From: Alisma plantago-aquatica
Taxonomy: Eukaryota; Streptophyta; Magnoliopsida; Alismatales; Alismataceae
Assembly (NCBI GenBank): GCA_963693085.1
Contig: OY856409.1
Coordinates: 1,332,078,415-1,332,142,414, forward strand
Length of the DNA: 64,000 nucleotides
Direction: 5' to 3'
Positions 25,426 through 36,445 of this stretch are shown here, piece by piece. The translations under genes and the position numbers were made by a program. The notes beneath the pieces were generated by a model, which saw only the letters and a program-made list of their open reading frames with translations, ran no database searches and was not told the DNA's origin. How positions within the stretch are numbered: the first letter of the stretch is position 1; each line of letters opens with the position of its first letter.

Positions 25426-27631
25426 TAGGAATTTTTCCCTCAAAATTCCACCAAACATACAAACAATTCAGGATAAGACTTTTCCATGTCCATCATTGGC
25501 TCCCATGTGGCTTCATCCTCTCCATGGTGCTTCCAAAGAACCTTTATCATCTTATATTCTTTACTCCTGAGCTCTCTCTCACATTGGTATCTCGTACCCT
25601 TATAGGTGACTCACGGTAAGTTAGCCTCCCTCGGGAGCTCACTAGGTTCTTTGCTCAGCACATGGCTCGGGTACCTCACATAGTGCTTTAGATTGGACAC
25701 AGGGAACACATCATACATCATATTATCCTGAGGGGTAGGACTAAACAAAAACAACTCCACCAATCCATCTCAAATGGACCCATGTATCGGGGACTCAGCT
25801 TCCTTATCTATAGCTTAGAGGGGTCGGATTTTCATAACACATATTCAACCATAGTGAATTGCATGTCAGTCTGCTTCACATCAACTTATGACTCATGTCA
25901 ATCCTGGGCTTCCTCAGCCATTGCTTGATCAAAGTGACATCATCTGCATACACTGTGGTCTCTCTAACCTTCACAAGGTCCTCTTACTGACATCATCCAA
26001 GTGATGTGGTGACCGACACATCCTCCTTTACAGAGCTTCATACATCTCGATACTAACTACGATGGCTATCATAACAAGCAAACTCTGCTAGGGGCATGAA
26101 CTGATTCTATGAATCATCCTGAACGAGCACACATGCTCTCATCAGACCTTCTATAGCCTGGCTCATACTCTCTTGACTGTCCACCAGTTAGGGGCGATAT
26201 GCTATACTCATTTTCCATCTTGCATCGAGTTCTTCTTACACCTACTTCCACTACATGGAAGTTAACTTGAGGTTATGCTCAAGATATTGAACTCAGATTA
26301 CGGTGTAGTCGAACTATCTCTCTCTCATTATATATAGTTCAACCAAAACTATCATACTAAATGTGCCTTCTATTAGGTAAAGGATTAGGTCAACTTGGTA
26401 AGGCGATCTCCCATAACCCATATTACATCACAACCTCTTTTGGTTCAAGGGAGACCCACCACACCATCCATGGTGATCCACTCCCATCCCCTCTCAGGGG
26501 CTTCTCATTATCTTTAGTAACTTGCCGGGTTACTGGTGTTTGGCCTTCACCTCCTAGCATGCATGGCGACAAGCCACATGTAACTCTATATACTTCTTCC
26601 TCTCAGGTATTCAAAGTACTTTTGTAAACCTTTTATCATCTTAGTAGTACAGTGGTGTGCGGTGTACTTAAAATCATGAATGACTTGCATAACATGATTC
26701 CTCAAGGTTGACTCCTCAGAAACCCTAAAAAACTCTAGTAGTGGGTTTCACCACCTTCTTTTCCTGAGAGGTGTATCTGAAGTTCTTATAATAATCCTTC
26801 TATCTCATCAAGATCTGGGCTAGCTAACTGGGAAACCACCAACTTGACCAACGAGTCTGGTTGTATCTAGGTGTTAGCCACATAGGTTTCATCTTCTAAC
26901 GATCATAAGGTTCACCTAACAACCTTTTCTAGCCTCTCTACTATCTATGCAAGACCGATGTACGCCTGAGCCGTATTCTGCTGAGAACATCTTGTTACCA
27001 CCTAAGCATCCTTACATGCTAGGTGATGGTGAAGACATAAACCCTCATATATTTCACTCATCATCCTCATCTCGAGTTTAGGTCTAGCTGAGTTAAGAAA
27101 ATGTTGAGCTCATCATCTTGATTATCCATACACAAGATGCAACTCTTAGGATCCAAACTGCTCTTGACAAGAACGTCCTCATATGATGATTACCTTTGTT
27201 CTCTTTGTGTTTCCAAACCATCTATCCAACATACTCTCATAAGGTGTGGTATTTCCTCTGTCCTAAAACATAGTAAAGAGGTTTCAACTCATATCACCTT
27301 TATCCTACATATGGCATGCGTTTTGTCCTGTCTCTCAAACCCATAACAAGATGAAATAAGCATTTACCTACAATCCAAATACAGAGTTCAACCTCTTCCA
27401 AGAGTAGAGATGGTGCATCACACATTGCCATCACACTTTCCAATCTAAGTTGAAACATACATCACATGTATCCACACCATGAACATCTCCATTATGGGTC
27501 TACACCCATGGGAAGACTATTCCAAACACCTCTGGATCTTAACATATCGATTATGTACAATCCTTAGTCATCACATCAAGATCTCTAGGGTACTAACACT
27601 TTTGGAGTGATCTGACCCTTACGCATATAGG
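25426..27631 (-). pseudogene. Element A pol remnant: integrase and chromodomain-like tail
   Basis: Minus-strand remnants of the 3' part of a gypsy polyprotein. Near the LTR (about 25,580-25,440) a frame reads VLWKHHGEDEATWEPMMDME, like the C-terminal chromodomain of plant chromoviruses. At 26,240-26,030 the integrase core reads LDARWKMSIAYRP, then SQESMSQAIEGLMRACVL and FMPLAEFACYDSHRS. Near 26,480 is ITMDGVVGLP, the first-aspartate block. A possible zinc-binding upstream segment lies near 26,600-26,720. Stops and shifts are dense, so there is no function. Element B cuts it at 27,636. The same segments can be read with fewer lesions in element D. Confidence 0.75.
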
Positions 27632-27636
27632 GAGTG
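27632..27636. repeat. Target-site duplication of element B (left)
   Basis: GAGTG precedes the left LTR and recurs at 39,722-39,726 right after the right LTR. This defines B as a single insertion into the interior of A. Confidence 0.85.
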
Positions 27637-30600
27637 TGACACGCCCACCCCACGATTACCACCAATCATGAGATTAGGGCGCGACAATGAGGATTACACT
27701 TAATACAAATACACCCTTAACTTTTTCTTTTCTTAATCACTTAGAATTAACCAAATAGATTGAATAACATCAGATTGTAATAAAACTGCGGAAGCAAACT
27801 TACTGTTTCTTAATCTTGAAAGATACTTCAGAATTTAAACAACATATTACATCTTACTTGCGGAATATAAACTGCAATAGTTAATTAAAACTAAACTACA
27901 TATTACATTTCATTCTCTCTCTCTCTACCATGCCACATGCCCAAGGACCGAGGGGAAAGAACTAAGAGACCTCTAACTAACTACGAACTACCTTCTAAGT
28001 ACTTGGGTGATACGATCCTTCAGCTTCCTCGTGCTGACACTGACCTGAAAAATGATTTAATAGGTTGGTGAGCTACTGGCTCAGTGAATAGAATTTCACC
28101 CAACCATCACAGATAACACATTTATCTTTATTAATTGGAATAAAATTGAAGATAATACTATACTGAGCAGATCTAAGCAATATAATTTAAACAACATGAG
28201 ATATCAACATTTCATTAAGATAACAATTGATACAAAGCTGTAGATACAATTAATTAACAGAAAATACTAAAATTTCATTTAAATGACAACTGCTACAAAA
28301 CTAACTCAAACCTTTCCCGACTCTTTAACTAATTATGTGAACCTATATGAACATATTTTATCTTATTCCCTGGTCATATGCAGTGTACTCTACATATGAA
28401 GACTCGTAGCAAACTGCGATCCCACCATACAAGACTTAGCTGACACCTCAGGATAGCTAAGTCTAACTACTCTCCTGGTCTGTAACATGGAAACTGGCTC
28501 TCTGGTCTCGACACTCCTATTGTTCCATAAACTGGAATCCTCCTCTAACCTGAGCACACAGGTAGAGAGTCAAGCCACCTATTACTCTAGTGCCACCAGG
28601 ATTCTATCTTTGGTTGATGTTGGACACTACATGGATTTTCTGCGTTCTAGTGCCACCAGGATCCTATCTCTTGTGGATGTTGGACACTACATTCTATAAT
28701 TTAAGGAGACTTCCACTAGGGCTTCATCCCCCGTACCACATGTTAGTACGTTCAAACCCCCGTATACTAGACATTTCTAGGGTTAGGTCGTTTCACCCCT
28801 AAGGCACATACCTCGCATAGGGGTTCTACGGTGTTCAGGGCACCTATATCTATTATTTTATTATTCTTGGAAAACCTTTACTACATTATGCTTTTCTCTT
28901 ATTCATACTTAACTCTGGTATCTGTATGGTATTACATTTATTTATCTAAAACTTATAAATATGACATGTATATCATTTCTAACTTGACAGTGCAATATAC
29001 TCAACACTGTAATTTTTTGAGAAATCAACATACTGTACTTGCTGGTAGATTTAAATAAATAGAATACTTGTCAACTTGGCACATATATGCTAAAATCATA
29101 CAAATGATCATTGTAACACACTAACAAGGGTTATTCACTCAATATATATGAAATTGTCAGTAGCACTTGTAAATTGTCTAAAATTCCTAGATAATCGTGC
29201 ACGTCAACCTAAATTATGAGTTGTGCATCACATAACTCAATTAAACATTTATTTACTTGTCATGGCAAGATTTAACTTATAAACATGCGCAACAACCCTA
29301 ATATGGAATTATGTATCACATAACTTGATTAAGCTTATAATTACTCATCATGACACAAATTATTAATATTAATTGAAATTTCAAATGATTTCTTGAGTTG
29401 AGCCTCTCATAACTCAAATAAGAGTTAAATTATTATCACGGCATGAATTATTATTAATAATCAGGGATTCTTGATAATATTCTTGAGAAGCGTGTCAATT
29501 TGAGTAAATATTAAATCATTCACATTAAATATGACCTAGAGTGTGCGTCTAGGTTTTCTTTGAATATTGTTCATATCATCGTCATTTCTTTATAATCGTG
29601 CATCTAGTAAAGTACTAAAATTGCAACGCCTGGGTTTATACTTAAATCGTAACTACTAGTAGTGTGCTATCGTTTTTCACTTTTAAACTGAGCAAATTAG
29701 GTTTTGATCAACCATATAATTCCACTAATCCAAATCCATACAAATCGATTAAATAATTTGGGTCGGGCAAACTTAAATAAGAAAACGTGTAATTTAACGT
29801 CTAGCAACGCCGACACTGCACGACACCCGGATATACACTGTTAACTGCGACAAACACAAATCGAACCTAAATTATCCATTTCATGGAGTTAAATCGTGCT
29901 TTGGGAAGTGAGATTCTACTCACCGCGATTCGAAACGCCCGAATTCGACTGGAATTGCATCCAGGGGTTGTCTTCAACCTCAGTATAGACCCAATTTTTT
30001 GGACCTGCTGCACACAACAACTGTTTCTCACGAATTGGTTAAAGAAGAGCTGCTAGATTGGGTGTTGGTCACTGCTCGAGCTACAGATTCAAGTCTAGGC
30101 CGTGGTTCCTTGGTGCTTCCTCATGCCCAAGGTGGCTCAAGGCTGCAACTGTAGTTGTTGCTACTCAAATTGGATGGGGCACTGCCCCTACTGCTTGGGT
30201 AACACTCCTTGGTGGTTGGGTGCCACTCCTTGGGTGAGGTAGGAGATGAATGTTGTTCCTTTTTTATCCCTAGACAACCGTTTTGGTGTTGCTGCTCGTG
30301 CCAATCAGGCACCTGGCCGCTGTTGCGGCTGCTTGGCCGACCATTGTTGCTGGGCACCGCCCTAGTAGGTAGGGCGTGAGCTAGGGAAAGGGATAGGTGA
30401 AGGAAGGAAGGAGGAAGGGTAGAGGAAGAGTGGGCACATTTATCGGAGGTGGAAGCACAAGAAATGACTGCTGATTCCTCCCCCTAGGGTACTGGTTGGC
30501 ACTAGTTTGGGGCGTTGTTCTATCGGTTGCTCTGTGAATCGATCATGTGAATAAGATAAGGGTGAAAGGGAAAAAGGAAAGAAATAGCTAATTTCTGAAA

Positions 30601-30900
30601 AAATTTCATTCAATCCCAAAGAAACATAAAAACGTCATAACTATTGATTCGAAGGTCCAAATAATACAATTTCTTTTGCAAAGTTTCAAGTACGAAATCC
30701 TCTACCTTATCAAGGCATGAAAACATGCTAATTAGACTTTCTCACTTGATCAAAGCACTAATTGCATCAGTGAGTACTTAACTCAACTTAATCAACTTGA
30801 TGATGCACTAATCACCACATGATCACTTAACTTATCTCAATTAACTTAATGATGTTGTTATCATGATACTTACTAGTTAAGTTTGATGTGGGTCATAACA
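27637..30900 (-). repeat. Element B 3' LTR, 3,264 bp
   Basis: Plus-strand ends are TGACACGCCC and GGTCATAACA, so on the element strand it runs TGTTATGACC to GGGCGTGTCA. About 10 differences from the other LTR occur in the first 240 bases compared by eye. Several are CG to TG or CA changes, as expected from methylated cytosine loss. Confidence 0.92.
28585..28692. repeat. 60-bp partial tandem repeat in element B LTR
   Basis: A unit beginning CTAGTGCCACCAGGAT and ending GTTGGACACTACAT is repeated with a 60-base period. The same pair is in the other LTR at about 37,392-37,500, so it is older than this insertion. Confidence 0.8.
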
Positions 30901-30913
30901 ATCTCCCTACCTT
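30901..30913 (-). other. Polypurine tract, element B
   Basis: Minus-strand AAGGTAGGGAGAT directly precedes the 3' LTR start TGTTATGACC. Confidence 0.8.
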
Positions 30914-30936
30914 ATAATAATTTCATCTCGAAATTC

Positions 30937-32103
30937 CTAAAAGAGAAAAGGAAAATTGTTACGCATCTCAGACTCAAGCTCCCACGTGGCTTCCTCTAGG
31001 TTGTGGTTCCTCCACAAAACATTTACTAATGGTATCTCATGATTCTTGAGCTTCTTGATCCTCTGATCAACTATTTGTACTGGTCCTTCAACATAGGACA
31101 CATCTTCTCTGAGCTGTGCAGGTTCTGGGTCCACTATCTTCTCTGTACCAGGGTAACACTTCTTTAGCATCGATACATGAAACACATCATGTAGATTAGC
31201 CAAATCGGATGGAAAATTCAACTTATAGGCTACAGGTCCAATCCTCTCAATGATAGGATATGGGCCCATAAACCTAAGAGTCAGTTTGCCTCTATTGCCA
31301 AACCTCAACACTCCTTTCCATGGTGAAACTTTCAGATACACCTTGTCACCAACCTCAAACTCAAGAGTTCTACGTCTCTTCTCAGCATAACTCTTTTGCC
31401 TATCCTGTGCAGTTTTCAACTGTTCTCTGATCACTATAATCTTTTCAGTAGTCAAATCCACTATCCCTGGTCCAAGAATCTCTTTTTCACCCACCTCGTA
31501 CCAACATACAGGTGATCTACACTTTCTACCATACAGAGCTTCATACAGAGCCATACCAAGACTGGAATGGTGACTATTGTTGTATGCAAACTCTACAAGG
31601 CTCAAGTGTTCTTCCCAACTTCCACTAAAATGCAAGATGCATGCTCTCAGCATGTCCACTAGAGTCTGAATGGTCCTCTCTGACTGACCATCAATCTGCG
31701 GGTGAAAAGTTGTACTAAACCTCCACTTTGTGCCCAAAGCACGATGCAACTGATTCCAAAACCTGGATGTGAGCTTAGGATCTCTATATGATATTATTGA
31801 AATTGGGATACCATGCATCCTGACTATCTCATCCACATATATCTTAGACAACTTTAGAACATCAAAGGTTGACTTAAGAGGAAGAAAGTGAGCAGACTTA
31901 GTCAGTCTATCGACAATCACCCATATCGAGTCACAACCTCTAGGTGTCCTGGGCAACCCTACCACAAAATCCATTGTGACATGTTCCCACTTCCATTCTA
32001 GTATAGGAAGAGATTGCAAGGTACCTGTAGGTTTCTGATGTTCATCTTTAACCTGTTGGCACACACTACATCTTGCCAAGTACTCAACTACATCCTTTTT
32101 CAT
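30937..32103 (-). pseudogene. Element B integrase with C-terminal chromodomain
   Basis: A 388-codon open stretch, the longest in the window. It starts inside the zinc-binding region (residues 1-20 hold the CSVCQQVK cysteine pair; the histidine pair lies just upstream, behind a stop). The catalytic core follows: MDFVVGLPRTPRG near residue 45, RDPKLTSRFWNQLHRALGT near 107, and DGQSERTIQTLVDMLRACIL near 138. The middle catalytic Asp is lost: the family SDRD block reads SYRD. The C-terminal part has GPYPIIERIGPVAYKL and ends with VLWRNHNLEEATWELE, a chromodomain-like tail thought to steer insertion to heterochromatin. It would have joined element DNA to the chromosome. Confidence 0.88.
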
Positions 32104-32377
32104 GCCTGACCATCAATACAACTCCTTGAGATTCATGTACATCTTAGTTTTACTTGGATGCATAGCGTACATCGATGCATGTGCTTCCTCAAGAATTTGT
32201 TCTTTCAAATCACTGTCTCCAGGTACACACAACCTGTCATGTTGATACAACAAACCATCATATGAAAACATGAACTCTGGTCTTTTTCCCTATCATATCA
32301 TGCATGATATGTCGGAACTCACTGTCACTCTGCTAAAGTTCCTTGATATGATCATAAAAAGTAGGCTTGACTTGCAT

Positions 32378-33142
32378 CTATGCAGTCAAAACACTCTGCT
32401 CTGTCACCCCTAAGTCTAAGTTCAACTTCCGCATATTTACTAGCAGGTCTCTCTTGAAACATTCCACAGAGAATGCATCAGCTGTTGAGCTTGACTTACT
32501 GCTAAGGGCATTTGCTACCACATTTGCCTTACCAGGATGATAATCTATCGTCACATCATAATCCTTGATCAATTATAACCATCTCTGCTATCTAAGATTC
32601 AGATATTTCTAGGTGAAGATATATTTCAAGCTCTTATGATCCGTAAACACCTGGCATGACTCACCATAAAGATAGTGACGCCATGTCTTAAGAGCATGAA
32701 CTATAGAAGCTAACTCTAGATCATGTGTCGGGTAATTCTCCTCATTCTTCTTAAGTTGTCTATATGCATAAGCTACTACTTTGCCTTCCTGCATCAACAC
32801 ACAGCCTAAACCTCTCCTTGAAGCATCACAAAACACTATGTAGCCATTATCTGCCTCAGCCAAGATCAACACCGGTGCTCTAGTCAACCTCTTCTTCAAG
32901 ATTTGAAAACTCTTCTCACAGTTGTTCGACCAGACAAACGATGCATTCTTTCTCATTAAGTGTGTCACAGGTGACACTACAACACTGAAGTTATGGATGA
33001 ACCTCCTGTAGTAACCTGCCAATCCTAAGAAGCTTTTGATCTCTGTAGGAGTCTTAGGTTGCTCCCACTGTAGAACATACTCGACTTTCTTAGGGTCAAC
33101 ACTTACTCCATCACCTGAGATGACATGTCCAAGAAAAGACAC
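32378..33142 (-). pseudogene. Element B RT C-terminus and RNase H
   Basis: The frame 33,142-32,609 starts [16 protein letters not shown] and continues [19 protein letters not shown]. RNase H follows: [20 protein letters not shown], then [20 protein letters not shown] and [11 protein letters not shown], with D, E and D catalytic positions visible. A stop interrupts before the linker reading IKDYDVTIDYHPGKANVVAN (from 32,572). It would degrade the RNA strand during replication. Confidence 0.88.
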
Positions 33143-33143
33143 C

Positions 33144-33944
33144 TCAGCTAACCAGAACTCACACTTACTGAACTTAGAATATAACTAGTGCTTCTCAACA
33201 ACTGTAACGCTATCCTCAGATGTTGTTCATCATCTCTGGAATAGCTCAAAATGTCATCTATGAAAACCACTATGAATTGATCCAAGAACGGCTTGAAAAT
33301 CCAGTTCATCATATCCATGAAAGCTGCTGGGGCATTAGTTATCTAAACGACATGACCAGAAACTCATAATGCCCATATCTTGTTCTGAAAGCCAACTTAG
33401 AAATATCTAAAGCTTTTATCCTCAACTGATGATATCCATATCTCAAATCTATCGTAGAAAAGATTGTCGCTCCACAAAACTGATCAAATTGATCATATAT
33501 CCTTGGTAGCGGGTACTTGTTCTTGATGGTGATCTTATTCAACTGTCTTTAGTCTATACATAGCCTCATAGTACCATATTTCTTTTTCACAAACAAGGCT
33601 GGAGCTCCCCATGGCAAAGAACTAGGTCGAATGAAACCCTTATCCAGTAGTTCCTATAACTGGATTTTTAGTTCCTTCAACTCTGCAGGTGCCATTCTGT
33701 AGGCTGGTAGCACTATAGGTTGACTATCTGGCAACACCTGGATCTCAAAGTCTATCTCTCTTTTAGGAGGTAGACCTGGACAATCATCTGGGAAAACATC
33801 TGGGAACTCGCAGACCACTGGCACATCCCATAGACTGACTGTGCTCTTCTCTACTTTAGTATCTACCACATGTGCCAAGAACGCCTCACAACCTTTCTGC
33901 AACATCTTATCAGCTACAACAGCTGATATGATACACGTAGGCAA
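33144..33944 (-). pseudogene. Element B reverse transcriptase, frameshifted
   Basis: An upstream frame (33,944-33,654) holds the protease-RT linker with CEFPDVFPDDCPGLPPKREI. A second frame (33,542-33,339) has [19 protein letters not shown] and [20 protein letters not shown] and ends YEFLVMSFR. There one base is missing relative to the family MPFGLTNAPAAF, shifting the frame. The catalytic box FIDD survives at 33,253-33,264. Stops separate the frames. Confidence 0.88.
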
Positions 33945-34005
33945 AACCTTCCTGTCTCCAGAAAAGACACAAGAAAATCCACCTTGTTGAAAGACAACTT
34001 CTTTC

Positions 34006-34302
34006 TTAACAGTCGAGTTGAACTCGATATGTCTCTAGGAAATCCATACCCAAGATAACTTGAAAATAGTTAATATCTAGAGGTATAAGATTAACCGCGA
34101 TGATGTAACCACCAAAAGTCAACAAACATCCTATATAAAACTCTGTCAACATTATCGGTTCACCTAACGGAACCCTCAACAACTCAATTGGTAACTCTTG
34201 AGTTAACAGATTAAGCTTACAAGCTAAAGAATGTTGTATGAACGAGTGAGTAGCACCTAGATTTATCAAAATTGTGACTGAAATGTTGTTAAAGAAAAGC
34301 AT
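34006..34302 (-). pseudogene. Element B aspartic protease
   Basis: A 98-codon frame has ILINLGATHSFIQHSLACKL near its start and VILGMDFLETYRVQLDC at its end. These are the two landmarks of gypsy protease (family: VLIDSGATHSFI and VILGMDWL). The catalytic Asp of DSGAT is Asn here (NLGAT), so the enzyme would be inactive. In a working element it would cut the polyprotein. Confidence 0.85.
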
Positions 34303-34429
34303 TTCTCCTGTAATTACTCAGGAAGAAACAATACCTTCTTGTTTTGTCAGAGAGTAGAAGCATCCTGAAACTCTTCCTCTCCCATGATGTCCTCATTGTC
34401 CTTCCCTTCCACTAGGTTCTACTCCACCT

Positions 34430-36304
34430 CGGGAACCTAAAGCCACTGAAGAACTTGCTCCTCCAGCTGGAGCCTGTCTCGGAGCATTCTGGTACTGTGA
34501 TTGGGAACCCTATGTTGCTGCTTCCTGAAGCTGAGGACATTGCCTTCTAAAGTGTCCCACCTGTCTGCAGTTGTGACAACCTTGGAAATCTGCACCCCAA
34601 CACTGACCAAAGTGTGGCTTCCCACATATATCACACCTCGGTATCTCTTTCCTTGGCAGAACTGTCACTGAAACTGATGATCCAGAAGACCTAGTTGGAG
34701 GTGTCCATGTAGATTGTGTACTCCATCTTTCAGAATTAGGTCTCCCTCCACTTGATGAAAAACTTGATCCTTGTCTACCAAAACATCTGAGTCCTCATCC
34801 ATTCTTTGAAAAGAAACCACCACCTCCTCTGTATCCACCACTTCTTTATCCTCTTCTAATAAAGTCTCCAGATCTTTTCTTACTCTCAGACTACTTATCA
34901 GCATTAACTGACTCTTCTACACGTCTCGCTACTTCCACAAATTCCCCAAAGTTTTCTCTATCTCTTCGACCAATGGATGAAACGGTGTGTCTAACCTCTA
35001 ACCTTAGTCCTTCTTGAAATCTTCTGCACTTTTCTACATCATTAGGGACAAGTTGCGGACAAAAATTTGCCAACCTTGTGAAATATGCCTCGTATTCACC
35101 AATTGTCATACTTCCTTGTTTGATATTCTACATCTATCTTATCTTCTCACTCAGAAAAGTAGGTGGGTAGTACTTAAGATGGAATTCATCAACAAAATCC
35201 CTCCAGGTCAGTACTTTGTCCCTCCTTTTATTTTCCACTCCATGTCACCAGAGCTTTGCATCATCTTTAAGTAAATAAACTGCGTGATTGATTTGTCTTT
35301 CCTCAGATATCTCCATCAGATGGAACACTTTCTCTAACTGTCTCAACCATTCATCTGCCACTGCAGGGTCTGTAGTTCCATTGAACTCAGAACCTCCAAG
35401 CTTCTTAACCAGATCATAGGATCTTTTTTTTTGAAAATCAGTTGTTATCACATTGATAACAACCATATGACTTCTACAAAGAAGAACAGTCTGCCGCTCA
35501 AGAGAAAAGAAAGGAAAATTACATCAACATTTAGTAGATGGGATTGGATATAAATAAAATGCTTCAGACTGGATTCCTCCCCAATGAGCTCACCATAGGA
35601 GCTTTTAACCAGAATCAATCCACAATCTTGGGTGATCTCTGCGTAGTAGATGACTCTTCCATCAATCCAAGAGTAAACAAGACCATAATTCTTGTGATCA
35701 CCTTTTGACCTCTGTGGACAAAAAACCAAAAAGTAGCCAATAGAGCAACTGACCACCACATAAGAAAGGGGGGAAACCCCAATCATGGTCGAAGTACAGG
35801 GATAAACCCTGAGCCAGACCACCTACACACCGGAAGGACAAAAACCCTTATTCCAAAGGACTGAAACAGACACCATTAAGGCATAGAAACCTGGCAGATA
35901 AACTGCCCTAAACTAAGGAAAACTAAACACGGAAAGCAGTAAATGTAAACCACAACAAGAGGGGGAAAGCTTGACTCCAACAGATTTGTTAGCAGGGGGA
36001 AACCAAGTACATCACACCTATAGATGGCTAGCATCCGAGGAGAGTTCAAAGCCACTCCCAGCCCACCAAAATGCTACTCAACGCAACAACACACCAACTC
36101 ATAGGATCATAGTAGGTCCTTGTTGTTCGATTTGGAAGCTCTCCTATCCATCTTGTATTTTTCCTTGGTCTCAAGAAACATCCTGTACATTCTCACTACC
36201 TCATCCACCTCTTCACCACCACCTGGACCCATCTCCTGAGGATCAGGTCCAATGTGTCTCTCAGCTTGTTCCTCATGACCATGTCCTCTTCCTGCCATCT
36301 GCAA
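34430..36304 (-). pseudogene. Element B gag, interrupted by retroposon R1
   Basis: Gag begins near 36,298 (MAGRGHGHEEQ...). At 36,108 it is broken by R1 and resumes at about 35,413 with SYDLVKKLGGSEFNGTTDP, then ADEWLRQLEKVF and HAVYLLKDDAKLW. A frame at 35,109-34,891 has MTIGEYEAYFTRLANFCPQL and RRDRENFGEFVEVARRVEES. A zinc knuckle CHNCRQVGHFRRQC lies at 34,578-34,537. Shifts and stops separate the frames, including a TGA next to the insertion. Gag would form the particle and package RNA. Confidence 0.85.
35424..36098 (-). mobile_element. Retroposon R1, 675 bp, inside element B gag
   Basis: A nine-base T run (35,424-35,432) marks a poly(A) tail on the minus strand. Exact 10-bp copies of TCATAGGATC flank the insert (35,414-35,423 and 36,099-36,108). 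Just before the tail is a hairpin with perfect 10-base arms, GTTGTTATCA and TGATAACAAC, and a 3-base loop (35,441-35,463). No reverse transcriptase motif is present, and I saw no convincing tRNA-like promoter boxes. It is a 5'-truncated LINE end or an unclassified SINE-like element. Removing it restores the gag frame around its target. Confidence 0.85.
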
Positions 36305-36426
36305 TAGTAAAACAAAACATTTCCTGTTAGAAAACTACAGTTAGAAGAAAGACACCTAAGTCCTAAGCCTATTGGTCTCTTATCGTCCCCTGACCTTGAC
36401 TTGGAGTAACTACATACTCAACCTAT

Positions 36427-36438
36427 GCTTTGATACCA
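36427..36438 (-). other. Primer-binding site, element B
   Basis: Minus-strand TGGTATCAAAGC, a few bases inside the 5' LTR end, is complementary to the 3' end of plant initiator tRNA-Met with one change from the usual TGGTATCAGAGC. Confidence 0.85.
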
Positions 36439-36445
36439 AATCAAA

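Noticed and set aside
30121..30357. Serine/proline-rich minus-strand ORF kept in both LTRs of element B (also 38,937-39,167)
   Set aside because: Both copies derive from one LTR. The frames differ in length and carry many amino-acid changes, so retention reflects recent origin and GC-richer sequence, not selection.
35448..35822. 124-codon ORF inside retroposon R1
   Set aside because: Hydrophobic sequence without motifs that spans the 3' hairpin; most likely chance.
36020..36098. tRNA-type promoter boxes at the 5' end of R1 (SINE origin)
   Set aside because: Words loosely like A and B boxes occur (TAGCATTTTGG, GGCTTTGAACTC), but the spacing is shorter than in tRNA-derived SINEs.
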